From positions 1-52,215 of IMG/VR virus record IMGVR_UViG_3300027987_000273: 52,215 nt of DNA; one strand, written 5' to 3'. Position 1 is the stretch's first letter. Each line of letters starts with the position of its first letter. Source of the stretch: a virus. Below are positions 21,637-28,674 of this stretch, piece after piece. Position numbers and translations under genes: made by a program. Under the pieces are notes generated by a model that saw only the letters and a program-made list of their open reading frames with translations, ran no database searches and was not told the origin of the DNA.

Positions 21637-22880
21637 AGCTTCACCTCGCCCTCGACTTCTGGGCGCTCTTGGGGTTCGACACGGCCGAACCGGACATCAC
21701 TCTCGGGGGTTCCAATCTGCCCCAGGATGCGAAGAAAATTCTCCTCGCGCCAGTGGCTCACCCCGTTGAACCAGCGGGCCTGGCCAGCATCGCGCCGCAC
21801 ACGGTCGGCGATGTGGTCCAGGACGTCGAAGGCGCGCTCCTTGCCATAGGCGCGAATGCAATCCGCGACCCGGGCCAGGGCCTCGGCCTTCGGCTTCAGA
21901 CGCCTCGAGGTCGGGATGATTGCCGCCCGGAGGCTCTCCTGGTAGGCCCAGACCTCGGTCGCCTCGTCGCCCAGCTCCTCCAGGGCCTTCTCGATGCGCG
22001 TCTGCTTCTGGGTCACACACCGGAGCCCGACGACCAGGTCCACGCCCTCGGGGGCGCCGCCGACCCACTCGCCCCGGACGACCACCACGCGGATGTCCGC
22101 CTCGGACTCCTGGAGCTTCGTGACGGCCTTCCCCGTTGGGGTGCGGTTGGAGAACTCCACCGCGACACGGACGCCATCACGGACAGCCAGGGCGCCCAGG
22201 CGCCCGCCGTAGCCGTCCCCCCTGTCGGCGACGGGGATCTGGGTCTCGACCTCGAAGCCCGCCGCCTCCAGCGCACGGACGACCGCAGCCTTCGCCGCTG
22301 TCGCTGTGTCCGCGACCGAACCCTGGAGCCCCTCGAGGACGGCCTGGAGGTCGGTGGCGCCCCCGCCACCCTGGCGGGGGTTAGGGGGTAGGGCTTCTCC
22401 TCTCTTCTCTTCTCCTCTCTTCTCCTCTATGTGCGTTTCACCGTTCCGGGTCGTTCCGTTGCGTTTCGTCCCGTTTCGTACCGTTTCATCCGGTGGGTCT
22501 AAGTCGCCTGATCGCTTACGCTCGCGACACTTCCTGACTCGATCTGTGGATAAGTCCTTCGACAAGGACCATTCAGGTCCCCATCCAGTGATCGAGAAAT
22601 AAGCCCCTTCACGCGCGAGTAAACCCGACCGCTCGGCCCGGTCGAGCGAAAATTCCATGACCTCCTCGGGGGAGATCTTCAGGATGTCGGCCTCGCGGGC
22701 CAGTCCGGTGACCTGGGCCAGGTATGCCGGGTTCGCGTAGCCCACCGGTATCAGCCCGCCGTGGTCGTTGAACCGGTTGATCAGGAGGAGGTCGATGAAG
22801 GTGTTCGTCGCGAAGTAGCCCGCCTGGAGACACTTCGGGTTCTGTCGAATGGATGCGCCTATCTTCTGCCAGCTTGCCAC
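21633..22880 (-). CDS. Replication initiator/organiser protein with a nuclease-like insert
   Basis: A 415-residue protein. Residues about 1-110 resemble phage replisome-organiser N-terminal domains (winged-helix-like: LLINRFNDHGGLIPVGYANP, then LAREADILKISPEEVMEFSL). Residues 131-162 are a low-complexity linker with three RNG repeats. Residues about 197-286 look like a PD-(D/E)XK-type fold (GALAVRDGVRVAVEFSNRTP, then IRVVVVRG). The C-terminal 120 residues are helical. It is coupled to the DnaC-like gene, which supports an origin-binding role. The linker DNA holds a 10-base repeat array that could be the origin. The start is GTG 22880. Whether the nuclease-like part is catalytic is uncertain. 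Confidence 0.75.
   Translation of the reverse strand: MASWQKIGASIRQNPKCLQAGYFATNTFIDLLLINRFNDHGGLIPVGYANPAYLAQVTGLAREADILKISPEEVMEFSLDRAERSGLLAREGAYFSITGWGPEWSLSKDLSTDRVRKCRERKRSGDLDPPDETVRNGTKRNGTTRNGETHIEEKRGEEKRGEALPPNPRQGGGGATDLQAVLEGLQGSVADTATAAKAAVVRALEAAGFEVETQIPVADRGDGYGGRLGALAVRDGVRVAVEFSNRTPTGKAVTKLQESEADIRVVVVRGEWVGGAPEGVDLVVGLRCVTQKQTRIEKALEELGDEATEVWAYQESLRAAIIPTSRRLKPKAEALARVADCIRAYGKERAFDVLDHIADRVRRDAGQARWFNGVSHWREENFLRILGQIGTPESDVRFGRVEPQERPEVEGEVKL
22393..22492. repeat. Iteron-like 10-base repeats with adjacent polypyrimidine tract (candidate replication origin)
   Basis: Within the replication gene, the hexamers GTTCCG/GTTTCG/GTTTCA start at 22443, 22453, 22463, 22473 and 22483, exactly 10 bases apart, with a further GTTTCA at 22435. 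Next to them, 22393-22429 is an almost pure pyrimidine tract (purine on the minus strand). Ten bases is about one helical turn, as in origin iterons. Phage lambda likewise has its origin inside its initiator gene. The origin role is inferred. Confidence 0.55.
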
Positions 22881-22993
22881 CTGGGCCCTCCCTGTTCGGA
22901 CTCCGGACTAACGCGAACTCCGGAAGGATGTCCAGGTGGTTGAAACTGTTATTTTTCCCATCCACAGGGTGTGCACAGATTGTGCACACAATC

Positions 22994-23218
22994 TCAAGGG
23001 GCCCGATCGCACTGGGCCGCGTCGATAAGCTCCTCGAGCTCCTGGGCTTCCGCCTCGGTGAGGTTCTCCGCGGCCCTCTCGAGCCACTCGCGAACTTTTT
23101 TCGAGGCCTCGTTCCCGTCGGCGAGACGGTAGAGGAGGTCCTTCAGGGCGCGCAGCTGCTCGACGTGGTAGCCGGTCGGGGTATCGCCCCACTCGAGCTC
23201 GAGGGTAATCTTCGCCAT
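22994..23218 (-). CDS. Small acidic helical protein (74 aa)
   Basis: Seventy-four residues, starting MAKITLELEWGDTPTGYHVE with strand-like sequence, then charged helices (KVREWLERAAENLTEAEAQE). It lies between the terminator after the recombination genes and the replication initiator. No family is recognised. Confidence 0.65.
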   Translation of the reverse strand: MAKITLELEWGDTPTGYHVEQLRALKDLLYRLADGNEASKKVREWLERAAENLTEAEAQELEELIDAAQCDRAP

Positions 23219-23257
23219 GGGCGGAACCTATCCACAGGGAGGAGGGTTCGTCACCCG

Positions 23258-23297
23258 AAAAATGCAAGGCCCCACCGCCGGGGGGGACGGTGGGGCC
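23258..23297 (-). terminator. Rho-independent terminator after the annealing-protein gene
   Basis: On the minus strand, GGCCCCACCG pairs perfectly with CGGTGGGGCC (10-base stem, 10-base loop). CATTTTTC with a run of five T follows. It lies 46 bases after the stop of the annealing-protein gene. This is the best terminator of the genome and separates the lysis/recombination transcript from the replication block. Confidence 0.8.
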
Positions 23298-23343
23298 TCA
23301 GAGGATGCAGCGACCCACTCGGAGAGGCGCCGCTGACAGTCTA

Positions 23344-24504
23344 TCAGGAGGAGCCTTCGCGCATCCAGTCAGGGAGGTCCTCGTCGTCGAACACCTCGCC
23401 AGTATTGGGATCGTGCGCAGGCTCCTCGGGGTCCTGGGCCTCCTGGGCTTCCGCCTCGGCGCGCTCCTGGGCGAGGATGGCCGCCTGCTCCTCCTCAGTC
23501 GGAGGGCTGGGCGCCTGCTGGTCGGCCTTCTTCTTGGCCGCCTTCTTCTTCTTGACCGCCTTGGCCTTCTCGCCCAGGCGCTCCGTGACCTTCGGCGTCT
23601 TCTGGGCGAGCTTGTCCTTCACCGCCTGGGCGCCGACGTTGGGCTTCTTGTCGTCCTCGGCCGGGGCTTCCTTCGCGTTGTCCATCACCGCCGCCCAGGA
23701 GGTCTCGCCGTCCCGGATGGCCGCGTAGATCTCGCGCAGGGTCACCAGCTGGGCCGGGCTGCACTTCCCGACCTCATGGCCGAGATACTGCTTCAGGTCG
23801 CCCGGGGTCACGTTCAGCGCGGAGAAGGCGTCGACGATCTTCCGGGCCTCGGCGTCGGGGTCCTTGGCCGCCCTCGAGTGTTTCGTGGCGTCGATGGCAC
23901 GTTCGGACTCTTCCTGGAGCCACCCGGGGATCAGTCGGAGCCCGCAGGTGCGGACAGCCTTCGAGACCAGGGCCGCCTCCTTGTTCAGGATCTCGTCGTC
24001 GGTGGCCTCGACGATGTGGACCAGGTCGCCGTAGCTGTTCCGGCGCGACCCGAGCGACTTCTGGTCCTTCTTGAGGTACCGACGCTCGACGGTCTTCTTG
24101 ACGGTGATCTGCTTGCGATGGCAGACGTTGCGCTGGTAGTCGGTCACCGACACCTCGACGATGCGCTTCTCGTTGTCGTCGTAGATGGTGATCGCCTGGG
24201 TGTCGACGTTCCCCATGGCCTGGAGGGCCTGCTCGACGTACCGGATCGACAGGCCCGAGACGCCGTCGCCGATGGGGAGATGGTACTTCGCGACCTCGGC
24301 GAATGATGGCCGCTGGCACTCGCGGAGCAGGGAGGCGCGGACGTCCTCCATGTCCCGCGGAGCCCGCAGGGCCACAATCCACCGGGCCTCGATGGAGGCC
24401 TTCGCCTGGGCCGCGACAGCGACCGAGCTGGTCTCTTGAACGGTGGCCAGCTGGTGGCCCCCGAAGTGTTCCTGGCGCACCAGGGCGCCGCTTCCGTTTT
24501 CCAT
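23344..24504 (-). CDS. Probable single-strand annealing (recombination) protein
   Basis: A 386-residue protein from ATG 24504 with AGGAG six bases upstream. An in-frame ATG at 24522 overlaps the previous stop and is the alternative. Residues about 40-260 resemble phage RecT-like or Erf-like annealing proteins (ALRAPRDMEDVRASLLRECQ, RYVEQALQAMGNVDTQAITI, ALVSKAVRTCGLRLIPGWLQ). The C-terminus is a Lys-rich and then acidic disordered tail. The gene lies beside a YqaJ-type exonuclease, the usual partner in phage two-component recombination, where the exonuclease makes single strands for the annealing protein. The family call is by pattern and context. Confidence 0.7.
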   Translation of the reverse strand: MENGSGALVRQEHFGGHQLATVQETSSVAVAAQAKASIEARWIVALRAPRDMEDVRASLLRECQRPSFAEVAKYHLPIGDGVSGLSIRYVEQALQAMGNVDTQAITIYDDNEKRIVEVSVTDYQRNVCHRKQITVKKTVERRYLKKDQKSLGSRRNSYGDLVHIVEATDDEILNKEAALVSKAVRTCGLRLIPGWLQEESERAIDATKHSRAAKDPDAEARKIVDAFSALNVTPGDLKQYLGHEVGKCSPAQLVTLREIYAAIRDGETSWAAVMDNAKEAPAEDDKKPNVGAQAVKDKLAQKTPKVTERLGEKAKAVKKKKAAKKKADQQAPSPPTEEEQAAILAQERAEAEAQEAQDPEEPAHDPNTGEVFDDEDLPDWMREGSS

Positions 24505-24518
24505 GCGTGTCTCCTGTG

Positions 24519-24677
24519 TCATGACGGGGGACGTGTAGCACGGGCCGGTGACTGGCGCATACCACGGATCGCGGAGTGGTGGACGTGGTGATAGCACCAG
24601 CCACAAAGGAGTCGATTGCACGCCTGGCACCGCCTCCGCCTTCGGCAATCTTCCCCGCAGTCGTCGCAGGGCTTCAT
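24519..24677 (-). CDS. Small zinc-finger protein between recombination genes (52 aa)
   Basis: Fifty-two residues. CDDCGEDC, CQACNRLLCGWCYHH and a following HH give a RING/LIM-like dense set of zinc ligands. Its ATG overlaps the exonuclease stop (ATGA), and its stop overlaps the alternative start of the annealing protein. This coupling suggests a role in the same recombination system, for example as a DNA-binding accessory. That role is inferred. Confidence 0.7.
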   Translation of the reverse strand: MKPCDDCGEDCRRRRRCQACNRLLCGWCYHHVHHSAIRGMRQSPARATRPPS

Positions 24678-25738
24678 TTCGACCAGGTCCTGGGCACACA
24701 GAACCGCCGCGACCCGGGCTTCTTGGTGGTGCTGAGGCTCACGATATGATTGCACCAGCCCTCGGTCGTCTTCACGTGGTCGTCCGCGTCGGGGAACTGC
24801 GAGACCGCGTTCAGCAGCTGGCCGCGGTACAGCTGCGCGACCTCCTTCCAGTCGACCTTCTGCGAGTCCTTCGACCGACGCCAGGTGATCTCCCCCAGGG
24901 AGCTGGTCACCGCGTCGGCGCCACCGATGAACCCTTTGATCCGCTGTTCCAGTTCGGCCTCGCGCTTCTCGAGCTCCTTTTTCTCCGCGCGCACCTCGCG
25001 GAGCTCGGCGATGTTCTCCTCGATGTCGGGGGTCGCCTCGATGGCCTCCGGTCTCGGATTCGGGAACCTGGAGGCCAGATATTCGGTGTAGAACTTCGAC
25101 CCGTCGGGCTCGGGCTCGACGTTCGCCACCACGTGATTGAACCAGAAGTCGCGACCGACCTCGACCAGCTGGCCCTCGAGCTCCTCGTCTCGGTGGATGG
25201 TGTAGTCGTGGGTCACGTTGTCCATCCACACACAGAGGTCCCAGCGCTCCAGGGGGACGCCGTAGACCGACCGGGCGACGTAGATGTTCCAGGCGCACTG
25301 GATGATCTCCCAGGGCGGGACGTCGTCGGTCCCCTGCTCGCCGTACAGGTGATCCATCCACCCGGTGTGGGTCTTAATCTCGAGACCGCGACAGGGGAGC
25401 TCGGCCTTCATGATGAGGTCTGGCCGGTGCGCGATGGCCAGGGCCTCGAAGCAGATGCCATCGGGTGTGGCGATGGCCCAGGGCTGCTCGCGGTGTCGCA
25501 GGCTCCCAGGGACGTCGACCAGGAGCTCGAACCGCCGCTGGTATCGGTTGCGGATGTAGGGCTCGAGGAGGTCACCGATCTCGCGCCGCTCGTTGTCCTC
25601 CTCGTCGGGGAACTCGAGCCCCTTTTTCAGGCGCCAGACGTTGATCGCCCCCTTGTAGGGCGAGACGCCGCAGATGGCCGCCATGTCAGTCGCAGTGATC
25701 CCGCCTCGCCGAAAGGCGAGCTGTTCCTGTGTCAGCAT
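24674..25738 (-). CDS. YqaJ-type exonuclease (lambda Exo-like)
   Basis: A 354-residue nuclease of the YqaJ/lambda exonuclease group (PD-(D/E)XK fold). Motifs visible are the N-terminal GGITATDMAAICGVSPYK, GDLLEP (55-60), ATPDGI (90-95; catalytic Asp 93) and LEIKT (119-123; Glu 120 and Lys 122). A coiled-coil-like helix follows (AELREVRAEKKELEKREAEL). Such enzymes degrade the 5' strand of duplex ends for recombination or concatemer processing. It pairs with the annealing protein downstream. Confidence 0.88.
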   Translation of the reverse strand: MLTQEQLAFRRGGITATDMAAICGVSPYKGAINVWRLKKGLEFPDEEDNERREIGDLLEPYIRNRYQRRFELLVDVPGSLRHREQPWAIATPDGICFEALAIAHRPDLIMKAELPCRGLEIKTHTGWMDHLYGEQGTDDVPPWEIIQCAWNIYVARSVYGVPLERWDLCVWMDNVTHDYTIHRDEELEGQLVEVGRDFWFNHVVANVEPEPDGSKFYTEYLASRFPNPRPEAIEATPDIEENIAELREVRAEKKELEKREAELEQRIKGFIGGADAVTSSLGEITWRRSKDSQKVDWKEVAQLYRGQLLNAVSQFPDADDHVKTTEGWCNHIVSLSTTKKPGSRRFCVPRTWSK

Positions 25739-25747
25739 CGGGGGACG

Positions 25748-25822
25748 CTAACAGACACGGGCCAGGACGACGAGCAGGAACAGAACGGCCGACCACACAG
25801 CGAGCGATCGTTCGGTTCTCAC
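25748..25822 (-). CDS. Tiny hydrophobic protein after endolysin (24 aa)
   Basis: A 24-residue frame starting at a GTG that overlaps the endolysin stop (GTGA): VRTERSLAVWSAVLFLLVVL, then ARVC. It has a basic start and one membrane-spanning segment. The position and the overlap support translation, but it is very short. It could be a holin-modulating or other small lysis peptide. Confidence 0.4.
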   Translation of the reverse strand: MRTERSLAVWSAVLFLLVVLARVC

Positions 25823-26340
25823 ACCAGCCCCGTACAGGGGGAGGGCGCCGCCGACGGTGGCCGGTCGTACCGGGCGAACCCGAGGAACTTCGGCTCTTTT
25901 TCTACGTCGTGAGATAGCTGTCGCACCTTGTCGGCCTTTCCGATGTTGCCCTCGATGGTGTGGACCAGGTCGCCGTCCCACTGGACGACGAGCCCGATAT
26001 GTCTCCACCACCAGGTCTTCGGGTCCAGAGGCTTACTCCGATCCCAGAGGGCTACGTCCCCAGGTAGGACGACCGACGGGTCCTTCCCGAGGAACTGACC
26101 GTGTTTCCCCATGCGCCGGAACAGCTTCCGGGCGCCACCGGTGCGCAGCGTCCACTCCACGCCGAAGCTATGGGCCGCCTCCTCGTAGGCGAACGAGACA
26201 AAATGCGCGCACCAGCTCGCGCCCTGGGGGGCGCCGATGAGCTCGATAAAGGGTCCGCGATTGTTGCCAGCGGACGCGAGTCCACCATCGCCCTCGTATC
26301 CCAGGGCGATGTCGACAGCGCGCGGACCCAGGGCTACCAC
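25819..26340 (-). CDS. CHAP-type endolysin
   Basis: A 173-residue peptidoglycan hydrolase with a single CHAP/NlpC-type cysteine peptidase-amidase domain. Cys44 lies in ASWCAHFVSF, His114 in WWRHIGLVVQ, and Glu130/Asn132 in TIEGN, the expected catalytic order. No signal peptide and no cell-wall-binding domain are visible, so it should need a holin to reach the wall. It lies directly downstream of the holin candidate and the spanin genes. The start is GTG 26340. Confidence 0.88.
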   Translation of the reverse strand: MVALGPRAVDIALGYEGDGGLASAGNNRGPFIELIGAPQGASWCAHFVSFAYEEAAHSFGVEWTLRTGGARKLFRRMGKHGQFLGKDPSVVLPGDVALWDRSKPLDPKTWWWRHIGLVVQWDGDLVHTIEGNIGKADKVRQLSHDVEKEPKFLGFARYDRPPSAAPSPCTGLV

Positions 26341-26347
26341 GAGGAGA

Positions 26348-26908
26348 TCACTCCTCCTGGAGGTCGCTGGGGAACAGTAGCTTCTTGAACACGAGGAACA
26401 CGCCCCCCGCCTCGAAGGCCACCGTCACACCACCGGCCACCAGCTTCGCGCTGAGGGGTGAGCTCGAGAACAGCGCAGTCACCAGCCCGCCCGCGGTAGC
26501 GAGCAGCAGGAGCAGCGTCGCGCCTCCTCTGTCCGATGCCCAGAAGCCTGTCGCCTTCGACTTGCGGAACCAGTTCACGCCGAACATGACCAGCAGGAGA
26601 ACGCCCGCCGCTGCATGGCGCCAGTTCCCTGTCGTGATGTCCTGGATGAGCTTTCCGCCGACGCCCAGGGGGTCGATGGTCTCCGCGTTCGGGGGAGTGC
26701 CCAGATCGGGCTCTGTCGCTGTATCAGCGACAGGAACCGCGACAGCATCGCCAGCGCTTTCCGTGGGCTGATTTTCGCCGTCTGGCGACCCCGCGTCGCG
26801 AGCTTCCTCCTGGGCCGCGTAGGCGACGCCGTCGCCTTCAATAGGCCAAAGATCAGCGGGGGTAGCGAGAGCGGACAATAACAGCAGAGCTGGGAATAGG
26901 TGCTTCAT
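26348..26908 (-). CDS. Membrane protein, probable holin
   Basis: A 186-residue protein from ATG 26908 with GGAGGAAG upstream. It begins with a signal-like segment (MKHLFPALLLLSALATPADL), then an acidic, Pro-rich extracytoplasmic stretch (residues about 25-85). Three hydrophobic segments follow (AAAGVLLLVMFGVNWF, GGATLLLLLATAGGLVTALF, LVAGGVTVAFEAGGVFLVF). Its place between the spanin genes and the endolysin makes it the best holin candidate, although it is larger than typical holins. It overlaps the Rz1-like gene by 56 bases. Confidence 0.65.
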   Translation of the reverse strand: MKHLFPALLLLSALATPADLWPIEGDGVAYAAQEEARDAGSPDGENQPTESAGDAVAVPVADTATEPDLGTPPNAETIDPLGVGGKLIQDITTGNWRHAAAGVLLLVMFGVNWFRKSKATGFWASDRGGATLLLLLATAGGLVTALFSSSPLSAKLVAGGVTVAFEAGGVFLVFKKLLFPSDLQEE

Positions 26909-27266
26909 GGTCTTCCTCCGTGGTCTCGAGCTTACACCGGGTCTCGGCGTCACGCGCCCAGCGCTGCAACGATTCGAGATACCGGTTCAATTTTGCCGTA
27001 TTAGTGGAATCCAGGCAGACCTCCCACTCGCAGTCCTGGAACTCAATCCAGGCGGGTGGGTTCGGCACTGGGCCGACCGTGTCCAGACAACCGACCTGGA
27101 CCCGCTCAACCTTCAAGAGCTGTCGTTTTGGACAGCAGGCGCTCGAGGCGAGCCCGACGAGCCCCAGGGCTAGCACAGTCGCCCAGGTCGTCCTCGAGCG
27201 ACTCGATGTCGGCCTTGAGGTCTGAGATCTGCTTCCGGGTTCGCTTCTTGTAGGCGATGAATTCAC
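26853..27266 (-). CDS. Outer-membrane spanin (Rz1-like lipoprotein), overlapping Rz
   Basis: A 137-residue lipoprotein candidate. A hydrophobic segment (TVLALGLVGLASSAC) ends in a lipobox-like cysteine. A CAGGAGA lies seven bases before the GTG at 27266, inside the i-spanin gene, which sets the start. An unusually long basic/Ser-rich N-terminal part precedes the hydrophobic segment. The C-terminal periplasmic part contains several cysteines. It begins inside the i-spanin gene in another frame and extends past its end, the classic overlapping Rz/Rz1 arrangement. The pair fuses inner and outer membranes at lysis, implying a Gram-negative host. Confidence 0.75.
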   Translation of the reverse strand: MNSSPTRSEPGSRSQTSRPTSSRSRTTWATVLALGLVGLASSACCPKRQLLKVERVQVGCLDTVGPVPNPPAWIEFQDCEWEVCLDSTNTAKLNRYLESLQRWARDAETRCKLETTEEDHEAPIPSSAVIVRSRYPR

Positions 27267-27408
27267 GGGATGTCTCCTGGAGCTGCTTCTCGGCGTTGTG
27301 GCGTGCACAGTCGGCCTCGTGGGCATCTTCCCGAGCCCGGTGCCAGAGGATGGCCACGACGATGGTACAGAGCCCGGACAGCGCCGTCGCGATGGCCAGA
27401 AACATCAC
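27106..27408 (-). CDS. Inner-membrane spanin (Rz-like)
   Basis: A 100-residue protein with an N-terminal membrane anchor (MFLAIATALSGLCTIVVAIL) followed by a long charged coiled coil (KQLQETSREFIAYKKRTRKQ, ISDLKADIESLEDDL). It starts at GTG 27408 overlapping the upstream stop, or at the adjacent ATG. The anchor-plus-coiled-coil plan and the embedded Rz1-like lipoprotein gene mark it as an i-spanin. Confidence 0.78.
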   Translation of the reverse strand: MMFLAIATALSGLCTIVVAILWHRAREDAHEADCARHNAEKQLQETSREFIAYKKRTRKQISDLKADIESLEDDLGDCASPGARRARLERLLSKTTALEG

Positions 27409-27806
27409 TGGAAGTTCACCGGCGCCTTGACGATGAAGTCGCTCGGCGGGATGGCGTGGTAGCGCTGGCCGCTGGTGAGGGTCACCACCACGTCGTAGCG
27501 GAAGACCCCGACGTTGTCGGGTGCTACCGGCCAGTCCGGGTTCGTCGCCGTGGTGTCGCCAGAGTCGATGGTGATGTCCGCTACGCCCAGGTCATCGCCC
27601 GCCTGGACCCGTTTCACGATGCCCCCCAGGAGGTCCTTGTGGATGAACGCGGGGTCGGCGTCGCCGTCGGCCTTCTTGACCTCGAACTCGATGGCTGTCA
27701 CGTCGGTGTCCAGGTCCAGGGGGAGCCCTGTGGATTGCGAGATGAACTTCACCGCGAGGACCTTCGTGTTGCCCTGGAAAACGGTTGTAGGTTGTTCACA
27801 CGACAT
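27405..27806 (-). CDS. Beta-rich tail accessory protein (133 aa)
   Basis: A 133-residue protein. QGNTKVLAVKFISQSTGLPL, then LDTDVTAIEFEVKKADGDAD, resembles N-terminal domains of small baseplate or receptor-binding accessory proteins (BppU-like pattern). It lies at the end of the tail-fibre gene run and just before the lysis genes. Exact role unknown. Confidence 0.6.
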   Translation of the reverse strand: MSCEQPTTVFQGNTKVLAVKFISQSTGLPLDLDTDVTAIEFEVKKADGDADPAFIHKDLLGGIVKRVQAGDDLGVADITIDSGDTTATNPDWPVAPDNVGVFRYDVVVTLTSGQRYHAIPPSDFIVKAPVNFQ

Positions 27807-27808
27807 AG

Positions 27809-28261
27809 TCAGCAGTCCTCCACAAGGGCGTCGACGCCCACCGGCGAGTCTTCCACGAACCCAGACACGCTGTCGTCCGCTACGAGGGCCGAAATGGCCT
27901 GAGGCGCACTGATGACGCCGTCCACCGCGAGGTCGTTCAGGACGCCGGAGACGCCCTGGGCGACGTCCTGGATCTGCCCCACCAGGCCCTCGATCACGAT
28001 GGTGGTGTCCTCGATGGCCGGGTCCCGGTAGAACGCCTGGAGGGTGTCCGAGCCCCAGGGCCCCGACCTGGGCACACAGTCGGGGTCGGTGATGTCGAAG
28101 TCGCCCGCCCCCGGGTCGGTCTCCGAGAACGACGAGAACGGAATCAGCTGGCCGTTCAGGTACACGGCCAGGGTCCCAGGGGCATAGGGGACCGAGGTCG
28201 TGAAGGTCGTGTTCACGCCGTCGATCGTCCCTGTGGGCACCTCGAACCGGTAGAAGCTCAT
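27809..28261 (-). CDS. Tail accessory protein with DGVN-type beta domain (150 aa)
   Basis: A 150-residue protein. Residues about 10-45 (GTIDGVNTTFTTSVPYAPGT, LAVYLNGQLI) form a small beta domain often found in phage tail or fibre proteins. It is followed by residues with a helix-rich end (ISALVADDSVSGF). The neighbouring gene carries a related domain. ATGA overlap with the upstream gene. Probably virion- or fibre-associated. Confidence 0.65.
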   Translation of the reverse strand: MSFYRFEVPTGTIDGVNTTFTTSVPYAPGTLAVYLNGQLIPFSSFSETDPGAGDFDITDPDCVPRSGPWGSDTLQAFYRDPAIEDTTIVIEGLVGQIQDVAQGVSGVLNDLAVDGVISAPQAISALVADDSVSGFVEDSPVGVDALVEDC

Positions 28262-28473
28262 ACGATGGTCACATAGTACACGGACACGCGCCCCGGAGCC
28301 TTCGGGGGCGCCTGGAGCCGGAACAGCTTCCCACCGAGCTCGGTGGTCCCGAGCTGGGCGATCCCGTTGATGTAGGCCACGACGGTCCCGGCGCTGTAGT
28401 CCTGGGTGGTCTGGAAGGTGTCATTCACGCCGTCGACGACCCCGACCGCCTCCTCCTTGCGGACCTTCGCCAA
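28258..28473 (-). CDS. Small protein with DGVN-type beta domain (71 aa)
   Basis: A 71-residue protein starting at TTG 28473. GVVDGVNDTFQTTQDYSAGT, then VVAYINGIAQ, aligns by eye with the neighbouring 150-residue protein, so the two share one domain. Likely a small fibre-associated protein. Confidence 0.65.
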   Translation of the reverse strand: MAKVRKEEAVGVVDGVNDTFQTTQDYSAGTVVAYINGIAQLGTTELGGKLFRLQAPPKAPGRVSVYYVTIV

Positions 28474-28674
28474 TCACCACCACCAGTGCCCCGACAGGAG
28501 CCCGAAGATGTAGCAGATGACCATGATCAGGGGCATGTATTTCTTACCCCACTTACGGAGGACCTCGGAGTAGGTGTCGCCCTTCCGCCGGTTCAGGGCC
28601 AGGCCCAGGTCGATGATCAGGTAGACCAGGGGGAGCCCCAGCATCGCCAGCATAACCCACTCCATGTGGCTCAC
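28474..28674 (-). CDS. Small membrane protein in tail-fibre region (66 aa)
   Basis: Sixty-six residues from GTG 28674 (overlapping the previous stop), or 63 from ATG 28665. It has two hydrophobic segments (WVMLAMLGLPLVYLIIDLGL and YMPLIMVICYIFGLLSGHWW) separated by a basic loop. Size and topology fit a small class II holin, so it is an alternative to the larger holin candidate at 26348. Confidence 0.6.
   Translation of the reverse strand: MSHMEWVMLAMLGLPLVYLIIDLGLALNRRKGDTYSEVLRKWGKKYMPLIMVICYIFGLLSGHWWW

Noticed and set aside
24504-24699. Longer N-terminus for the annealing protein upstream of 24522
   Set aside because: The extension overlaps the zinc-finger gene and exonuclease end in another frame, and is Arg/Pro-rich without a ribosome site. 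ATG 24504 has the best Shine-Dalgarno.
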